NCBI RefSeq assembly: GCF_020215705.1
Contig: NZ_JAIWNB010000016.1
Location: forward strand, 62,001-126,000
DNA length: 64,000 nt
Source: Nonomuraea aurantiaca
GTDB lineage: Bacteria > Actinomycetota > Actinomycetes > Streptosporangiales > Streptosporangiaceae
Reading direction: 5' to 3'
This document shows, piece after piece, positions 15,295-23,665 of this stretch; position 1 is the first letter of the stretch; every line of letters begins with the position of its first letter. Position numbers and translations under genes: made by a program. Under the pieces are notes generated by a model. It had not been told where the DNA came from. It saw only the letters and a list, made by a program, of their open reading frames with translations, and made no database searches.

Positions 15295-16259
15295 GCCGGA
15301 AGATCATCCTCGACGTCGACACCGGGACCGACGACGCAGTAGCGATCATGTTCGCGGCGTTGCATCCGGAACTCGACCTGATCGGCGTCACCACCGTCAA
15401 CGGCAACGTGCCGCTGGAGAACACCACGGACAACACGCTGCGCGTACTCGACTGGATCGGCAGGTCGCAGATCCCGGTCTTCGCCGGACTCAGCCGTCCC
15501 ATCGCAAGGCTCGGCTTCCCCTCCACCAAGCACTTCGAGCGGGACTCCGACAACGACCCACACGGCAGCGCCCTGTCGATCCCGCCACCGCGCAGCACGC
15601 GCCAGGACACCGGGGCCGTCGAGTTCCTGGTCGAGACGCTTCGGGCGACAACCGAACAGATCACTCTGGTACCGGTCGGACCGCTGAGCAACATCGCCAC
15701 CGTCCTCGCCATCGATCCATCCCTGACAGAAGTGGTCGACGAACTGGTAGTCATGGGTGGCGGCCATGCGGTGACCAACGTGACCGCATCGGCCGAGTTC
15801 AACATCTGGGCCGACCCCGAGGCCGCGAGCATGGTCCTTTCCGCAGGATTCGCCCGCATCACCCTGGTGCCGCTCGACGCCACCCACCAGGCGCTGGTCA
15901 CGAGAAGCACCTGCCTCAAGCTGGAGAAGGCGGGGACGCCCGCCGGAATCGCCGCCTCCCGGTTCATCTCGCGGCGGATCTCCGCTTACCACGGCGTCGT
16001 GTTCGCCGAGGACGCCGCACCGGTGCACGACGTGGTCTGCACCGCCTACCTCGTCCAGCCCCAGGTCATCACCACACGGAGCGTGCACGTCGCCGTCGAG
16101 ACCACCGATTGCCTTACCGTCGGCCGGACCGTGATGGACACCCGGCTCGGCGCGGCCCAGAAGCCCAACGCCGACGTCGCCTTTGGAGCAGACGCCAAAC
16201 TCCTGGCGGAGCTACTGCTCGAGGTCTTCACCCATCATGGCAGCGACGCACCCGCCTGA
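15291..16259 (+). CDS. Nucleoside hydrolase, IUNH family
   Basis: The 322-residue product opens with the calcium-binding DVDTGTDDA motif (Asp8, Asp10, Asp14, Asp15), the defining feature of inosine-uridine preferring nucleoside hydrolases. VPVGPLSNIA, VVMGGG and AEFNIWADPEAA follow, all in family order, and a C-terminal HDVVCTAYLV carries the late Asp/His region. These enzymes cleave the N-glycosidic bond of ribonucleosides to ribose and base. The ATG at 15291 overlaps the stop of the upstream membrane-protein remnant. GntR is divergent upstream. Role: nucleoside salvage or catabolism, cytoplasmic. Confidence 0.92.
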   Translation: MSRKIILDVDTGTDDAVAIMFAALHPELDLIGVTTVNGNVPLENTTDNTLRVLDWIGRSQIPVFAGLSRPIARLGFPSTKHFERDSDNDPHGSALSIPPPRSTRQDTGAVEFLVETLRATTEQITLVPVGPLSNIATVLAIDPSLTEVVDELVVMGGGHAVTNVTASAEFNIWADPEAASMVLSAGFARITLVPLDATHQALVTRSTCLKLEKAGTPAGIAASRFISRRISAYHGVVFAEDAAPVHDVVCTAYLVQPQVITTRSVHVAVETTDCLTVGRTVMDTRLGAAQKPNADVAFGADAKLLAELLLEVFTHHGSDAPA

Positions 16260-16339
16260 GCGACTCTCGCTTCCCCCTCATCGCACGGCCCCCTCGGAGA
16301 GCCAAAACGTCCCCGCTTTCGCGCGTTGTCGCAACCGCG

Positions 16340-16353
16340 GCACCCGCGGGTGC
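16340..16353. terminator. 14-bp GC palindrome after the nucleoside hydrolase
   Basis: GCACCCGCGGGTGC is a perfect palindrome 80 bp past the hydrolase stop. It can form a short hairpin with a CGCG loop, and there is no T run. It is a weak terminator candidate. Confidence 0.35.
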
Positions 16354-16410
16354 GGTGGCCGGTCATGGGGGGACGGACGATAGCGGAGTGAGCACCGCGA
16401 GCGAACAACA

Positions 16411-16473
16411 CGGTTCCCGGCAGACGAGTGGCACGCGTTTCTCAAGGGCGCCAAGAGCGGCCAGTTCGACCTG
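16411..16473 (+). pseudogene. C-terminal remnant of a DUF397 protein
   Basis: About 21 codons read RFPADEWHAFLKGAKSGQFD plus Leu, matching the conserved end of actinobacterial DUF397 proteins, which normally end in a similar SPAEWxAFxxGxKxGEFD. An in-frame TAG lies 28 bp upstream and the natural stop is lost by a one-base shift (CTGATAAGG). DUF397 proteins are usually paired with an XRE-type regulator, absent here. The rest of the 386-bp gap 16260-16645 contains only the palindrome at 16340 and the P450 leader. Confidence 0.55.
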
Positions 16474-16645
16474 ATAAGGGTGGGGGGTGAACGCCGCCGT
16501 GCCGAGCCACGCCATGTCACCGGTCAGAACGGTGTGGCACGGTCGGTCAGTGTTGTGAGACCTGCGGTGACATCTAACTCGTCTTTGCCGCTTGCTGATC
16601 ATCGCGGACAGTTGGGAGGACATTTCACGCTATGGAGGCCTCTCA

Positions 16646-17875
16646 ATGACGATCTCTCCGCTGCGGCTCCCGGTTCCCGGTGAGCGGGCGTCCAGCACGA
16701 TCCACCGCTTTCGGGATGAGCATGGGCCGGTGGTCCCCATCGAGCTCCCGGGCAAGGTCAAAGCGTGGATCGTGACCTCGTACGACATGGTGAACGAGGT
16801 CCTCGCCAACGACGACACGCTCTTCAGCAAGAACGCCCGGAACTGCCCCGCGCTGCACGACGGCACCATCCCGCCTGACTGGCCGCTGCGGCAGGTCATC
16901 GAGGGCGATCACCTGCTGACCAAGGACGGGGCGGACCACCGGCGGCTGCGGGGCCTCATCAACCGGGCCTTCACCCCGGCACGCGTGCAGGGTCTCGCCG
17001 CGCGCATCCAGGAGATGACGGACGAACTCCTCGACCGGTTGACCGACGAGGGCGAGGTGGTGGACCTCGTCCGCCATTTCACCGAGCCGTTGCCGATCAA
17101 TGTGATCTGCGAGCTGTTCGGTGTGCCCGAGGAGGAGCGCTACCAGATCCGCGAGTGGACGAACGTGCTCCTGTCCCACACCGCCACCCCGGAGGAAGCC
17201 GGCACGGCCGGGTCCGGCCTGCTCGCTTACCTGGGCGGCTTCATCGACCGCAAGCGCGGCGACACGGCTGACGATCTCACCGCCGGGCTCATCCGGGCGC
17301 AGGAGGACGACGGGGACCGGCTGACCGACAGCGAGATGGTGGGCATCCTGTGGCTGGTGCTGATCGCCGGTCACGAGACCACCGTGCACCTGCTCGCCAA
17401 CGCGGTCATCGCCTTGTGCGCGGACCGGGACCAGCTCACCCTGGCAGGTACGCGGGACGCCTGGGCGCAGGTGGTCGAGGAGGCGTTACGCAGCCGGAAC
17501 TCGGTGATCAACGTCATGTTCCGCTACCCGCTGAAGGACGTGCGCCTCGGCGGCGTGACGATCCCCGCCGGGGAGCCGATCGTGGTCGGGATCGGCGGCG
17601 CGGGGACGGATCCGGCCAGGTTCGGCGGGGACGCCGGACGCTTCGACATCGCGCGCGGTCAGGAGACGCATCTGGGGTTCGGCCGCGGGCCGCACTTCTG
17701 CCTGGGCGCGCCGCTGGCCAGGCTCGAGGCCCGCATCGCGCTGTCCTCGCTGTTCGGCAGGTTCCCCGAGCTGCGCCTGGCGGTCGAGCAGGACCAGATC
17801 GTCTACACCGCGTCGTTCATCACCGAAGGACCGACGACACTGCCGGTGGTGCTCGGGCCCGCCAAGCCTGCGTGA
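16646..17875 (+). CDS. Cytochrome P450
   Basis: The 409-residue class I bacterial P450 has I-helix AGHETT at 241-246, K-helix ExxR as Glu279/Arg282, and heme motif FGRGPHFCLG with Cys352 as the iron ligand. Length and motifs are complete. It needs ferredoxin and ferredoxin reductase, not found nearby. The ATG at 16646 has GGAGG 8 bp upstream; a longer open frame to 16592 is not favoured. The gene stands alone, converging with the Ohr gene 1 bp after its stop. The substrate cannot be predicted; oxidation of a small lipophilic molecule is general for the family. Confidence 0.95.
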   Translation: MTISPLRLPVPGERASSTIHRFRDEHGPVVPIELPGKVKAWIVTSYDMVNEVLANDDTLFSKNARNCPALHDGTIPPDWPLRQVIEGDHLLTKDGADHRRLRGLINRAFTPARVQGLAARIQEMTDELLDRLTDEGEVVDLVRHFTEPLPINVICELFGVPEEERYQIREWTNVLLSHTATPEEAGTAGSGLLAYLGGFIDRKRGDTADDLTAGLIRAQEDDGDRLTDSEMVGILWLVLIAGHETTVHLLANAVIALCADRDQLTLAGTRDAWAQVVEEALRSRNSVINVMFRYPLKDVRLGGVTIPAGEPIVVGIGGAGTDPARFGGDAGRFDIARGQETHLGFGRGPHFCLGAPLARLEARIALSSLFGRFPELRLAVEQDQIVYTASFITEGPTTLPVVLGPAKPA

Positions 17876-17876
17876 G

Positions 17877-18290
17877 CTACTCGATGACGAGGGTGACGGG
17901 GATGTTGCCGCGGGTGGCGTTGGAGTAGGGGCACACCTGGTGCGTGGCCTCCACCAGGGCACGGCCGGTCTCATCCTGCAGGTGGTCGGGGAGCTCGACG
18001 CGGAGCGCGACCTCCAGGGTGAAGCCGCCGTCGCCGTTGGGGGCCAGGCCCACTTCGGCGGTGACCGACGCCTGCTCGGCCTCCACCTTCATGCGCTTGG
18101 CCACCAGGGCGAGGGCGCTGGCGAAGCAGGCGGCGTAGCCCGCGGCGAAGAGCTGCTCGGGGTTGGTGCCGGCGCCGGCGCCGCCCAGCTCCTTCGGCGG
18201 GGAGAGCGTGACGTCCAGGAGGCCGTCGGAGGAGACGGCGCGGCCCTCGCGGCCCGTCGCGGTGGCAATGGCGGTGTAGAGAGTGCTCAT
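17877..18290 (-). CDS. ohr: Organic hydroperoxide resistance protein
   Basis: The 137-residue OsmC/Ohr-fold protein has the two redox cysteines in the right contexts: Cys55 in AAGYAACFASAL and Cys120 in THQVCPYSNATRGN. The Ohr-specific N-terminus (LYTAIATATGREG) is present. It reduces organic peroxides using dithiols. The ATG at 18290 is preceded by AGGAGCG. Its divergent partner is a MarR/OhrR repressor, and the two operator palindromes between them lie just upstream of this start. Organic peroxides would derepress it. Confidence 0.95.
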   Translation of the reverse strand: MSTLYTAIATATGREGRAVSSDGLLDVTLSPPKELGGAGAGTNPEQLFAAGYAACFASALALVAKRMKVEAEQASVTAEVGLAPNGDGGFTLEVALRVELPDHLQDETGRALVEATHQVCPYSNATRGNIPVTLVIE

Positions 18291-18305
18291 GATCGCTCCT
18301 AATCG

Positions 18306-18332
18306 ATTGTGTACAACTTGATTGTGCACAAT
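18306..18332. promoter_or_regulatory. Two OhrR operator palindromes
   Basis: ATTGTGTACAAC (18306-18317) and the perfect palindrome ATTGTGCACAAT (18321-18332) are 15 bp apart centre to centre between ohr and ohrR. They match the AT-rich inverted repeats bound by OhrR. Confidence 0.8.
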
Positions 18333-18369
18333 TTAATTGCTTGCCGTCAACCCCGGGTATGCTGGCGTC

Positions 18370-18801
18370 ATGAACGCGTTGCTGCTGGAGAACCAGGTGT
18401 GCTTCGCCGTGCACGCCGCGTCCCGCGCGCTCGACGGCTTCTACCGGCGCGAGCTGGCGGGGCTGGGGCTGACCTATCCGCAATATCTGGTGATGCTGGT
18501 GCTGTGGGAGCGGGAGCCGGTGACGGTCAAGGAGCTGGGCGTGGCGTTGCGGCTCGACTCCGGCACCCTGTCACCGCTGCTCAAGCGGCTGGAGGCGGCC
18601 GGGCTCGTCCAGCGGGAGCGCAGTGCCAGCGACGAGCGCTCCGTGGTGGTGCGGCTGACCGGGGCGGGCGCGGAGCTGCGGCAGTCGGCCTCGCGGGTGC
18701 CCGAGCACGTGCTCGGCGCCACCGGGCTGCGGATGAGCGAGCTGGCCGACCTGCAGCGCACGCTCGGCCGGATGACCCAGGCCCTGACCGAAGCCACCTG
18801 A
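18370..18801 (+). CDS. ohrR: MarR-family organic peroxide sensor
   Basis: The 143-residue winged-helix MarR protein has its DNA-binding region around EPVTVKELGVALRLDSGTLS and LVQRERSASDERSV. A reactive cysteine sits near the N-terminus (Cys11 in ENQVCFAVHAA), the classic OhrR sensing position, and the adjacent Tyr residues (FYRREL, TYPQYL) match the family. It represses ohr and itself and releases DNA on oxidation. The ATG at 18370 aligns with the family start; a GTG at 18337 is possible but unneeded. Confidence 0.93.
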   Translation: MNALLLENQVCFAVHAASRALDGFYRRELAGLGLTYPQYLVMLVLWEREPVTVKELGVALRLDSGTLSPLLKRLEAAGLVQRERSASDERSVVVRLTGAGAELRQSASRVPEHVLGATGLRMSELADLQRTLGRMTQALTEAT

Positions 18802-18895
18802 GGTTCACCTCTCCGGACGAATCGTCGAACAGCCCCGAGCACTACCGGCTGGTCTGTATGAAGAATGCGGAACGCCCGCACCGCCGGAGGTCGCC

Positions 18896-20122
18896 TTGGG
18901 AAGTACGTACACGCTCGACGTCAGGAAGACCGCAACCCTCACCGTCGGCCTGCTCATGGGAGTCTGGGTCGTCGACTACATCGACCGGGTGATGATGGCG
19001 GTCGCGCTGCCGTTCATCGGGGCGGAGTTCGCGCTCTCCAAGACCGAGCAGGGCGCGCTGATCACCGTGTTCGCCCTGGCCTACCTGCTGTGCCAGATCC
19101 CCGGCGGGCTGCTGGCCGACCGGTTCGGGGCGCGAAGGCTGCTCGTCGTCTCGCTCACGCTGTGGTCGGCGTTCACCGCGCTGACCGGCCTGGCGTGGGG
19201 GCTGGTCGCGTTGCTGGTGATCCGGGCGCTGTTCGGTGTGGGGCAGGGGATCTTCCCCGGCGCCTCCTTCAAGGCGCTGTCCGAGCGGACCACGCCCGCC
19301 CGGCGGGCCACGGCGGCGGGCACGATGCTGGCCGCCACCCAGCTGGGCGCGGGCCTGGCGCCGCTGGTCGTGGCGCCGCTGCTGCTGGCGTTCGGGTGGC
19401 GGCTCACGTTCTGGGTCACGGCGGCGGCGGGCGTGGCGATCGGGCTGCTGCTGTGGGCGCTGCTCCCCCCGCCCCTGCCTGCCGAGCTGAACTGCGCCGG
19501 CGACCTGTCCCGTCCCGCTCCCCCGCCGGCGTCCGTGCTGCGGGCGCCGGCGGTGTGGAAGTTCGCGGCGCTGTTCTGCGCGACCAACATGCTCGGGTAC
19601 GGGATGATCACCTGGGTGCCCAGCTACCTGCTGGAGGCGCGCGGCGTCTCGCTGCTGAACACGGGCCTGTACGCGGCCATCCCCGGGCTGGTGATGACCG
19701 TGACGATCATCCTCGGCGGCTGGCTGTTCGACCGCTATTTCCATGACCGGGGCCGGCTCTACGTCATCCCGCTGCTGCTGTGCACCGCCGTGCTGCTGGT
19801 GCTGATGCTGCGCGCGGAGACCGCGGCGGGGTTCACGCTGTTCCAGACGCTGGCCATGGCGGTGGCCGGGCTGTCGATGATGGGGATCCTCGGCATGCCG
19901 GTACGCGCGCTGCCACCGGCGGTGATCGGCTCGGGAATGGGGGTGGTCAACGTCGGCGGGCAGGTGGCGGGGGTTCTCGCGCCGGTGCTGATGGGCTGGC
20001 TGGTCGACCATTACTCCTATACCGCCGCGTTCGGGCTGCTGATCGGCACCACGGTGCTGGGCGCGCTGATCGCGCTGGCCGTACCTCAGCGGGCCGACCA
20101 GTTCCAGCTGGTGGCCGCGTGA
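18896..20122 (+). CDS. MFS transporter, anion:cation symporter-like
   Basis: The 408-residue protein has 12 predicted membrane segments. The start TLTVGLLMGVWVVDYIDRV, the MFS loop GLLADRFGARRLL and FGVGQGIFPGASFKAL resemble the ACS family that imports organic anions such as sugar acids or phthalate-type acids. The start is TTG at 18896 with CGGAGG 6 bp upstream. The second half keeps the GGWLFDRY loop. It is a monocistron, convergent with the S8 protease and separated by a strong hairpin. The substrate is not predictable. Confidence 0.88.
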   Translation: MGSTYTLDVRKTATLTVGLLMGVWVVDYIDRVMMAVALPFIGAEFALSKTEQGALITVFALAYLLCQIPGGLLADRFGARRLLVVSLTLWSAFTALTGLAWGLVALLVIRALFGVGQGIFPGASFKALSERTTPARRATAAGTMLAATQLGAGLAPLVVAPLLLAFGWRLTFWVTAAAGVAIGLLLWALLPPPLPAELNCAGDLSRPAPPPASVLRAPAVWKFAALFCATNMLGYGMITWVPSYLLEARGVSLLNTGLYAAIPGLVMTVTIILGGWLFDRYFHDRGRLYVIPLLLCTAVLLVLMLRAETAAGFTLFQTLAMAVAGLSMMGILGMPVRALPPAVIGSGMGVVNVGGQVAGVLAPVLMGWLVDHYSYTAAFGLLIGTTVLGALIALAVPQRADQFQLVAA

Positions 20123-20169
20123 CCGGAACGTTCCATCCGGCGGCCGCGCGACCAGGGCACGGACACGGA

Positions 20170-20207
20170 GACGCCCCGCCGCGCCTGTGCAGGCGGGGCG
20201 GGGCGTC
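20170..20207. terminator. Bidirectional long hairpin terminator
   Basis: An 18-bp inverted repeat with one mismatch (GACGCCCCGCCGCGCCTG against CAGGCGGGGCGGGGCGTC) separates the convergent MFS and S8 genes. It can stop transcripts from both sides. Confidence 0.75.
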
Positions 20208-20215
20208 CTTGGGGG

Positions 20216-23200
20216 CTACTTGATCTTGTAGGCCCTGGTGATGGTCTCGGCGAAGCCGTTGCCGCCGGTGTCGACGGCCTTGACCCGCAGCGAGGCGAAC
20301 CTGCCGCGCGCGCTGATCGGATGCCAGGTCTCGGCGGCCCACGTGCCCTGGCCCGCCGGGTGCACCAGCGTGGGCAGCCAGGTGCGGCCGTCGTCGTAGG
20401 AGATCTCCACGGTGAGCGTCCGCAGACTCAGATCGGGCGAGCCGGCCTGACGCTGGACGCGCAGCGGGATGCGCGCGAGCCCGGCCGCGGCCCGGTTGCG
20501 ATCGTCCAGCTCCGGATTGAGCTTGAGGGTCAGCAGCGGCAGCACCTGCCGCTTGCCCGGCTGGGGGGTCTTCGACCGGAATTTCCACTCGGCGCTGACC
20601 CGCGTGGACACCTGGGTCTGGGCCGGCACCCGGTCGGCCGTCATGGTCAGCCGATACTCGCTCTCCTTCGTCTCCGCGGGCGCGTCGATCGTGCCGGGCA
20701 GGTAGTCGGCGGCGTAGATCTCCTTGCCGTCGCGGTAGAGCCGGGCCTGCGGGGCGGCGTACTCGCCGTAGGAGATGCGGTCGGACGTGCCGTCCTCGAA
20801 CAGGCCGGCCGCGAACTGCAGCGTGTTCGCCTCCCGCCAGGTGTAGTCGCCGCCGGGGTTGAGCGCGGCGGCGAAGACGCCGGTGTTCCACTGGTCGTCG
20901 GTCTTCTTGCCGGCGCGGTAGACGGTGGTCTTTCCGAAGAAGAACTGGTCGACGTCGTTCCAGCCGTCCGGCGGCGTGCGGTACTGGATGAAGGAGGGGT
21001 ACCAGCCGGTGTCGCCGGGCGTGTAGTACTCGGTCCGGTGGAACGGGAGCGCGAACCGGGACACCTGGCCGTACGGCGTCCAGGCCAGCTCGGTCCCGTA
21101 CAGCACGGGCAGGGCGAAGTGCTCGCCGAACTTGATGTCGTTCTGCGTGGCATAGGTGGAGTCGACCTGGGCGAGGTCGCGGCGGCGCGGGCGGTAGCCG
21201 GGGTCGGCGGGGATCCGCGGCTCGGCCTTCATCAGGTGGTAGAAGTACGGGCTGTCGTCGTAGCCCCCGTCGCCCTTCGGCTTTGCCCACTGGGTCCAGC
21301 GGTAGTACGCGAACTTCTTGCTCACCGTACGCGTCGTCGGGATGGCCTTGATGCCCTCGACGCGGTCCGCGCCCCACATGCCGGCCAGATCGACGTCCAC
21401 GCCGAGGGGCTGGCCGTCGACGAGCTGCAGCATGCCGAGCATGCCGATGGCCAGCCGCGCGGTCGGCTCCTCCGTCCGCACGTCCACCGGCTTGGCCTTG
21501 CGGGCGTCGGCGGCGACCGTACGGTTGGCGTCGAGGGTGAACTCCGGATCGGCGGACATCACCAGGGTGCCGTCGTTGTCGAACATGAGGCCGACCACGG
21601 TGTAGCGGTGGCCCCGGTCCAGCCGGAGGTCCAGCGTGCCGCCGGAGATGTCGTAGTTGCGCTGCTCCTCGGTGTCGAGGTCGATCAGCCCGGCGAAGGC
21701 GTTCTGGACGGGCTGTCCGTCCGTGCCGGTGTAGCGCAGCTTGAGCGCGCGCTTCTCCGGGGCGACCCGCATGCCGATGCCGGTGCGTACGGAGACGTCG
21801 GCGTTCGCGGCGATGACCGTACCGCTGAACAGGCCGGTCGGGCCCGCCGTGGCGGTCACCTTGACCTGGGCGGTGCCGTGAGCGGGCACCTCCAGCGTGG
21901 TGGCGCCGAGCTTGAACGGCGTCACCGCCGCGCCCTTCTCGTCCTTGGCGAGCACGCTCAGGTTCAGCCGGACGGCGGCGTCGCCGTCGTTGCGGTAGGT
22001 GAGCGTCTTCTCCTTGGGCGCGGAGCTGGGCAGCTCGATGTCTCCCATGCTCAGCGCGGCGGGCTCGGCGGTGACCTGCTGGGTGACGGCGCGGGCGACG
22101 TCGACGCGGCCGGAGCCCTGGACGTAGGCGCCCAGCTCGTCGCCGGGCGCGGTGGAGGCCATCAGCGCGGCCTTGATCTGGGCGGCCTTCCAGCCGGGGT
22201 GCTGCCCGGCGACGATCGCGGCCGCTCCGGCCACGTGCGGCGTCGCCATGGACGTACCGCTCAGCGCCGTGTAGGAGTCGTCGACCGGGAAGCCGGCGGA
22301 GGTGCCCGCGGCCCGCGCGGCGACGATGTCCACGCCCGGCGCGATCAGGTCGGGCTTCACCGCGCCGTCGCTGGTGCGCGGGCCCGTGCTGCTGAACTGC
22401 GCCACCGTGTCGTCGTCGCGGTAGGAGGCGCCGACCGACAGCGCGCTGTCCGCGGTGCTCGGCGAGCCGACCGTCTGGGGACCGTCGTTGCCCGAGGCGA
22501 TGACGAACAGCGTGCCGTACTTGTCCGACAGGCTGTTGACGGCCTGCTCCACCGGGTCGTCGCCGGGAGTGTCGGGCTCACCGAGGCTGAGGTTGGCGAC
22601 GCGGGCGCCGTTCTCCGCCGCCCAGGTCATGGCCTCGATGATGGCCGAGTCCGGGCAGTCCCCGCTCTGCACGCAGACCTTGCCGATCAGCAGCTTGGCG
22701 CCGGGGGCGACGCCCTTGTACCGGCCGTCCGACGCGGCGCCGGATCCGGCGATCGTGGACGCGACGTGGGTGCCGTGGCCGTTGAGGTCGCGGACGTCGG
22801 GCTCGGAGGTGAAGTTCTCGGCCTTGGCGACCAGCCCTTGGAGGTCGGGATGGCCGGGGTCGTAGCCGGTGTCGATCACCGCGACCGTGACGTCCTTACC
22901 GGTGTGACCGGCCGCCCACGCCTTGGGCGCGCCGATGTGCGGGACGCTGACGTCGAGGGACAGCTTGGCCTTGCCGTCCAGCCAGACCTTCGCGGGCGCG
23001 GCCGCCGCCCTGGCCTGCGCGGTCAGGGACTTCCAGAGCGTGCCGGCCGCGGCGCGGGGCTCGCTCTGGGCGATCCCGTTGATCGCGGGCAGCGGGCGCC
23101 CGCCCGCGGCGCGCAGCGTGGCGGCGGCGGTCTGGTCCGGGTACGTCACGATGAGCGGCAGCGCCGAGCTGGTGGCGTCGTCGTAGCCGAGGGCGGCGAG

Positions 23201-23623
23201 CCGGGTGACGTTGAACAGCCGGGGATCCAGCCGGCCCGCGGCCAGCAGCGGCATCGCGTCGACGGGGACGATGCTGAGCCCGTCCTTGGCCCGGCGGTGG
23301 ACGAAGGTGATCTTCTCCCGGCCGGGGCCGGACTTGACGTCCAGCTGGGTCTGCTTGTCGGGGAGCGTACGGAGGGTGACCTTGTCGCCGGTGATGAGGG
23401 TGATGGTCTGGGGCGGACCGGCCTTCGCGGCGGGCTGTCTCGCCTGCTGCTCGGCCGGGGCGGCCTGTTCTGCCGGGGCGCCGGACCGGGCCGCGGTCGG
23501 GGTGGCCGATGGAGCAGCGGTCGGGGTGGCCGACGGAGCGGGCGTCGGTGCGGCCTGGGCCGGAGCGGCGGCCGCTATCAGGGCCGTGATCACGACGCCC
23601 AGGAGCGCGGTTCTCTGAAGCAC
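20216..23623 (-). CDS. Large secreted subtilisin-family serine protease
   Basis: The 1135-residue product has a signal peptide to about residue 24 (APAQA), then a Thr/Pro/Ala-rich segment, a propeptide and the S8 domain from about 225. The catalytic triad and oxyanion residues are all present: Asp251 (VIDTGYDP), His283 (NGHGTHVA), Asn379 (ASGNDG) and Ser458 (GTSMATPH). After about 520 it continues with beta-sandwich domains, and a 600-residue C-terminal region likely handles substrate or wall contact. It is exported and extracellular. The GTG at 23623 touches the GGAGG site, so spacing is odd and an alternative SD (AAGGA, 14 bp upstream) may serve. It is divergent from a TrmB-LuxR regulator, probably its controller. 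Confidence 0.93.
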   Translation of the reverse strand: MLQRTALLGVVITALIAAAAPAQAAPTPAPSATPTAAPSATPTAARSGAPAEQAAPAEQQARQPAAKAGPPQTITLITGDKVTLRTLPDKQTQLDVKSGPGREKITFVHRRAKDGLSIVPVDAMPLLAAGRLDPRLFNVTRLAALGYDDATSSALPLIVTYPDQTAAATLRAAGGRPLPAINGIAQSEPRAAAGTLWKSLTAQARAAAAPAKVWLDGKAKLSLDVSVPHIGAPKAWAAGHTGKDVTVAVIDTGYDPGHPDLQGLVAKAENFTSEPDVRDLNGHGTHVASTIAGSGAASDGRYKGVAPGAKLLIGKVCVQSGDCPDSAIIEAMTWAAENGARVANLSLGEPDTPGDDPVEQAVNSLSDKYGTLFVIASGNDGPQTVGSPSTADSALSVGASYRDDDTVAQFSSTGPRTSDGAVKPDLIAPGVDIVAARAAGTSAGFPVDDSYTALSGTSMATPHVAGAAAIVAGQHPGWKAAQIKAALMASTAPGDELGAYVQGSGRVDVARAVTQQVTAEPAALSMGDIELPSSAPKEKTLTYRNDGDAAVRLNLSVLAKDEKGAAVTPFKLGATTLEVPAHGTAQVKVTATAGPTGLFSGTVIAANADVSVRTGIGMRVAPEKRALKLRYTGTDGQPVQNAFAGLIDLDTEEQRNYDISGGTLDLRLDRGHRYTVVGLMFDNDGTLVMSADPEFTLDANRTVAADARKAKPVDVRTEEPTARLAIGMLGMLQLVDGQPLGVDVDLAGMWGADRVEGIKAIPTTRTVSKKFAYYRWTQWAKPKGDGGYDDSPYFYHLMKAEPRIPADPGYRPRRRDLAQVDSTYATQNDIKFGEHFALPVLYGTELAWTPYGQVSRFALPFHRTEYYTPGDTGWYPSFIQYRTPPDGWNDVDQFFFGKTTVYRAGKKTDDQWNTGVFAAALNPGGDYTWREANTLQFAAGLFEDGTSDRISYGEYAAPQARLYRDGKEIYAADYLPGTIDAPAETKESEYRLTMTADRVPAQTQVSTRVSAEWKFRSKTPQPGKRQVLPLLTLKLNPELDDRNRAAAGLARIPLRVQRQAGSPDLSLRTLTVEISYDDGRTWLPTLVHPAGQGTWAAETWHPISARGRFASLRVKAVDTGGNGFAETITRAYKIK

Positions 23624-23665
23624 CTCCGCTTTCTAGTTCCTTGTGACTTTTGGTGACAAGGTGAT

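Noticed and set aside
20321..23656. A plus-strand open frame of 1111 codons opposite the subtilisin gene
   Set aside because: It lies antisense to a gene with full S8 catalytic motifs. Its composition (Val/Gly/Arg/Asp-rich) is that of a high-GC antisense shadow, with no recognisable domain.
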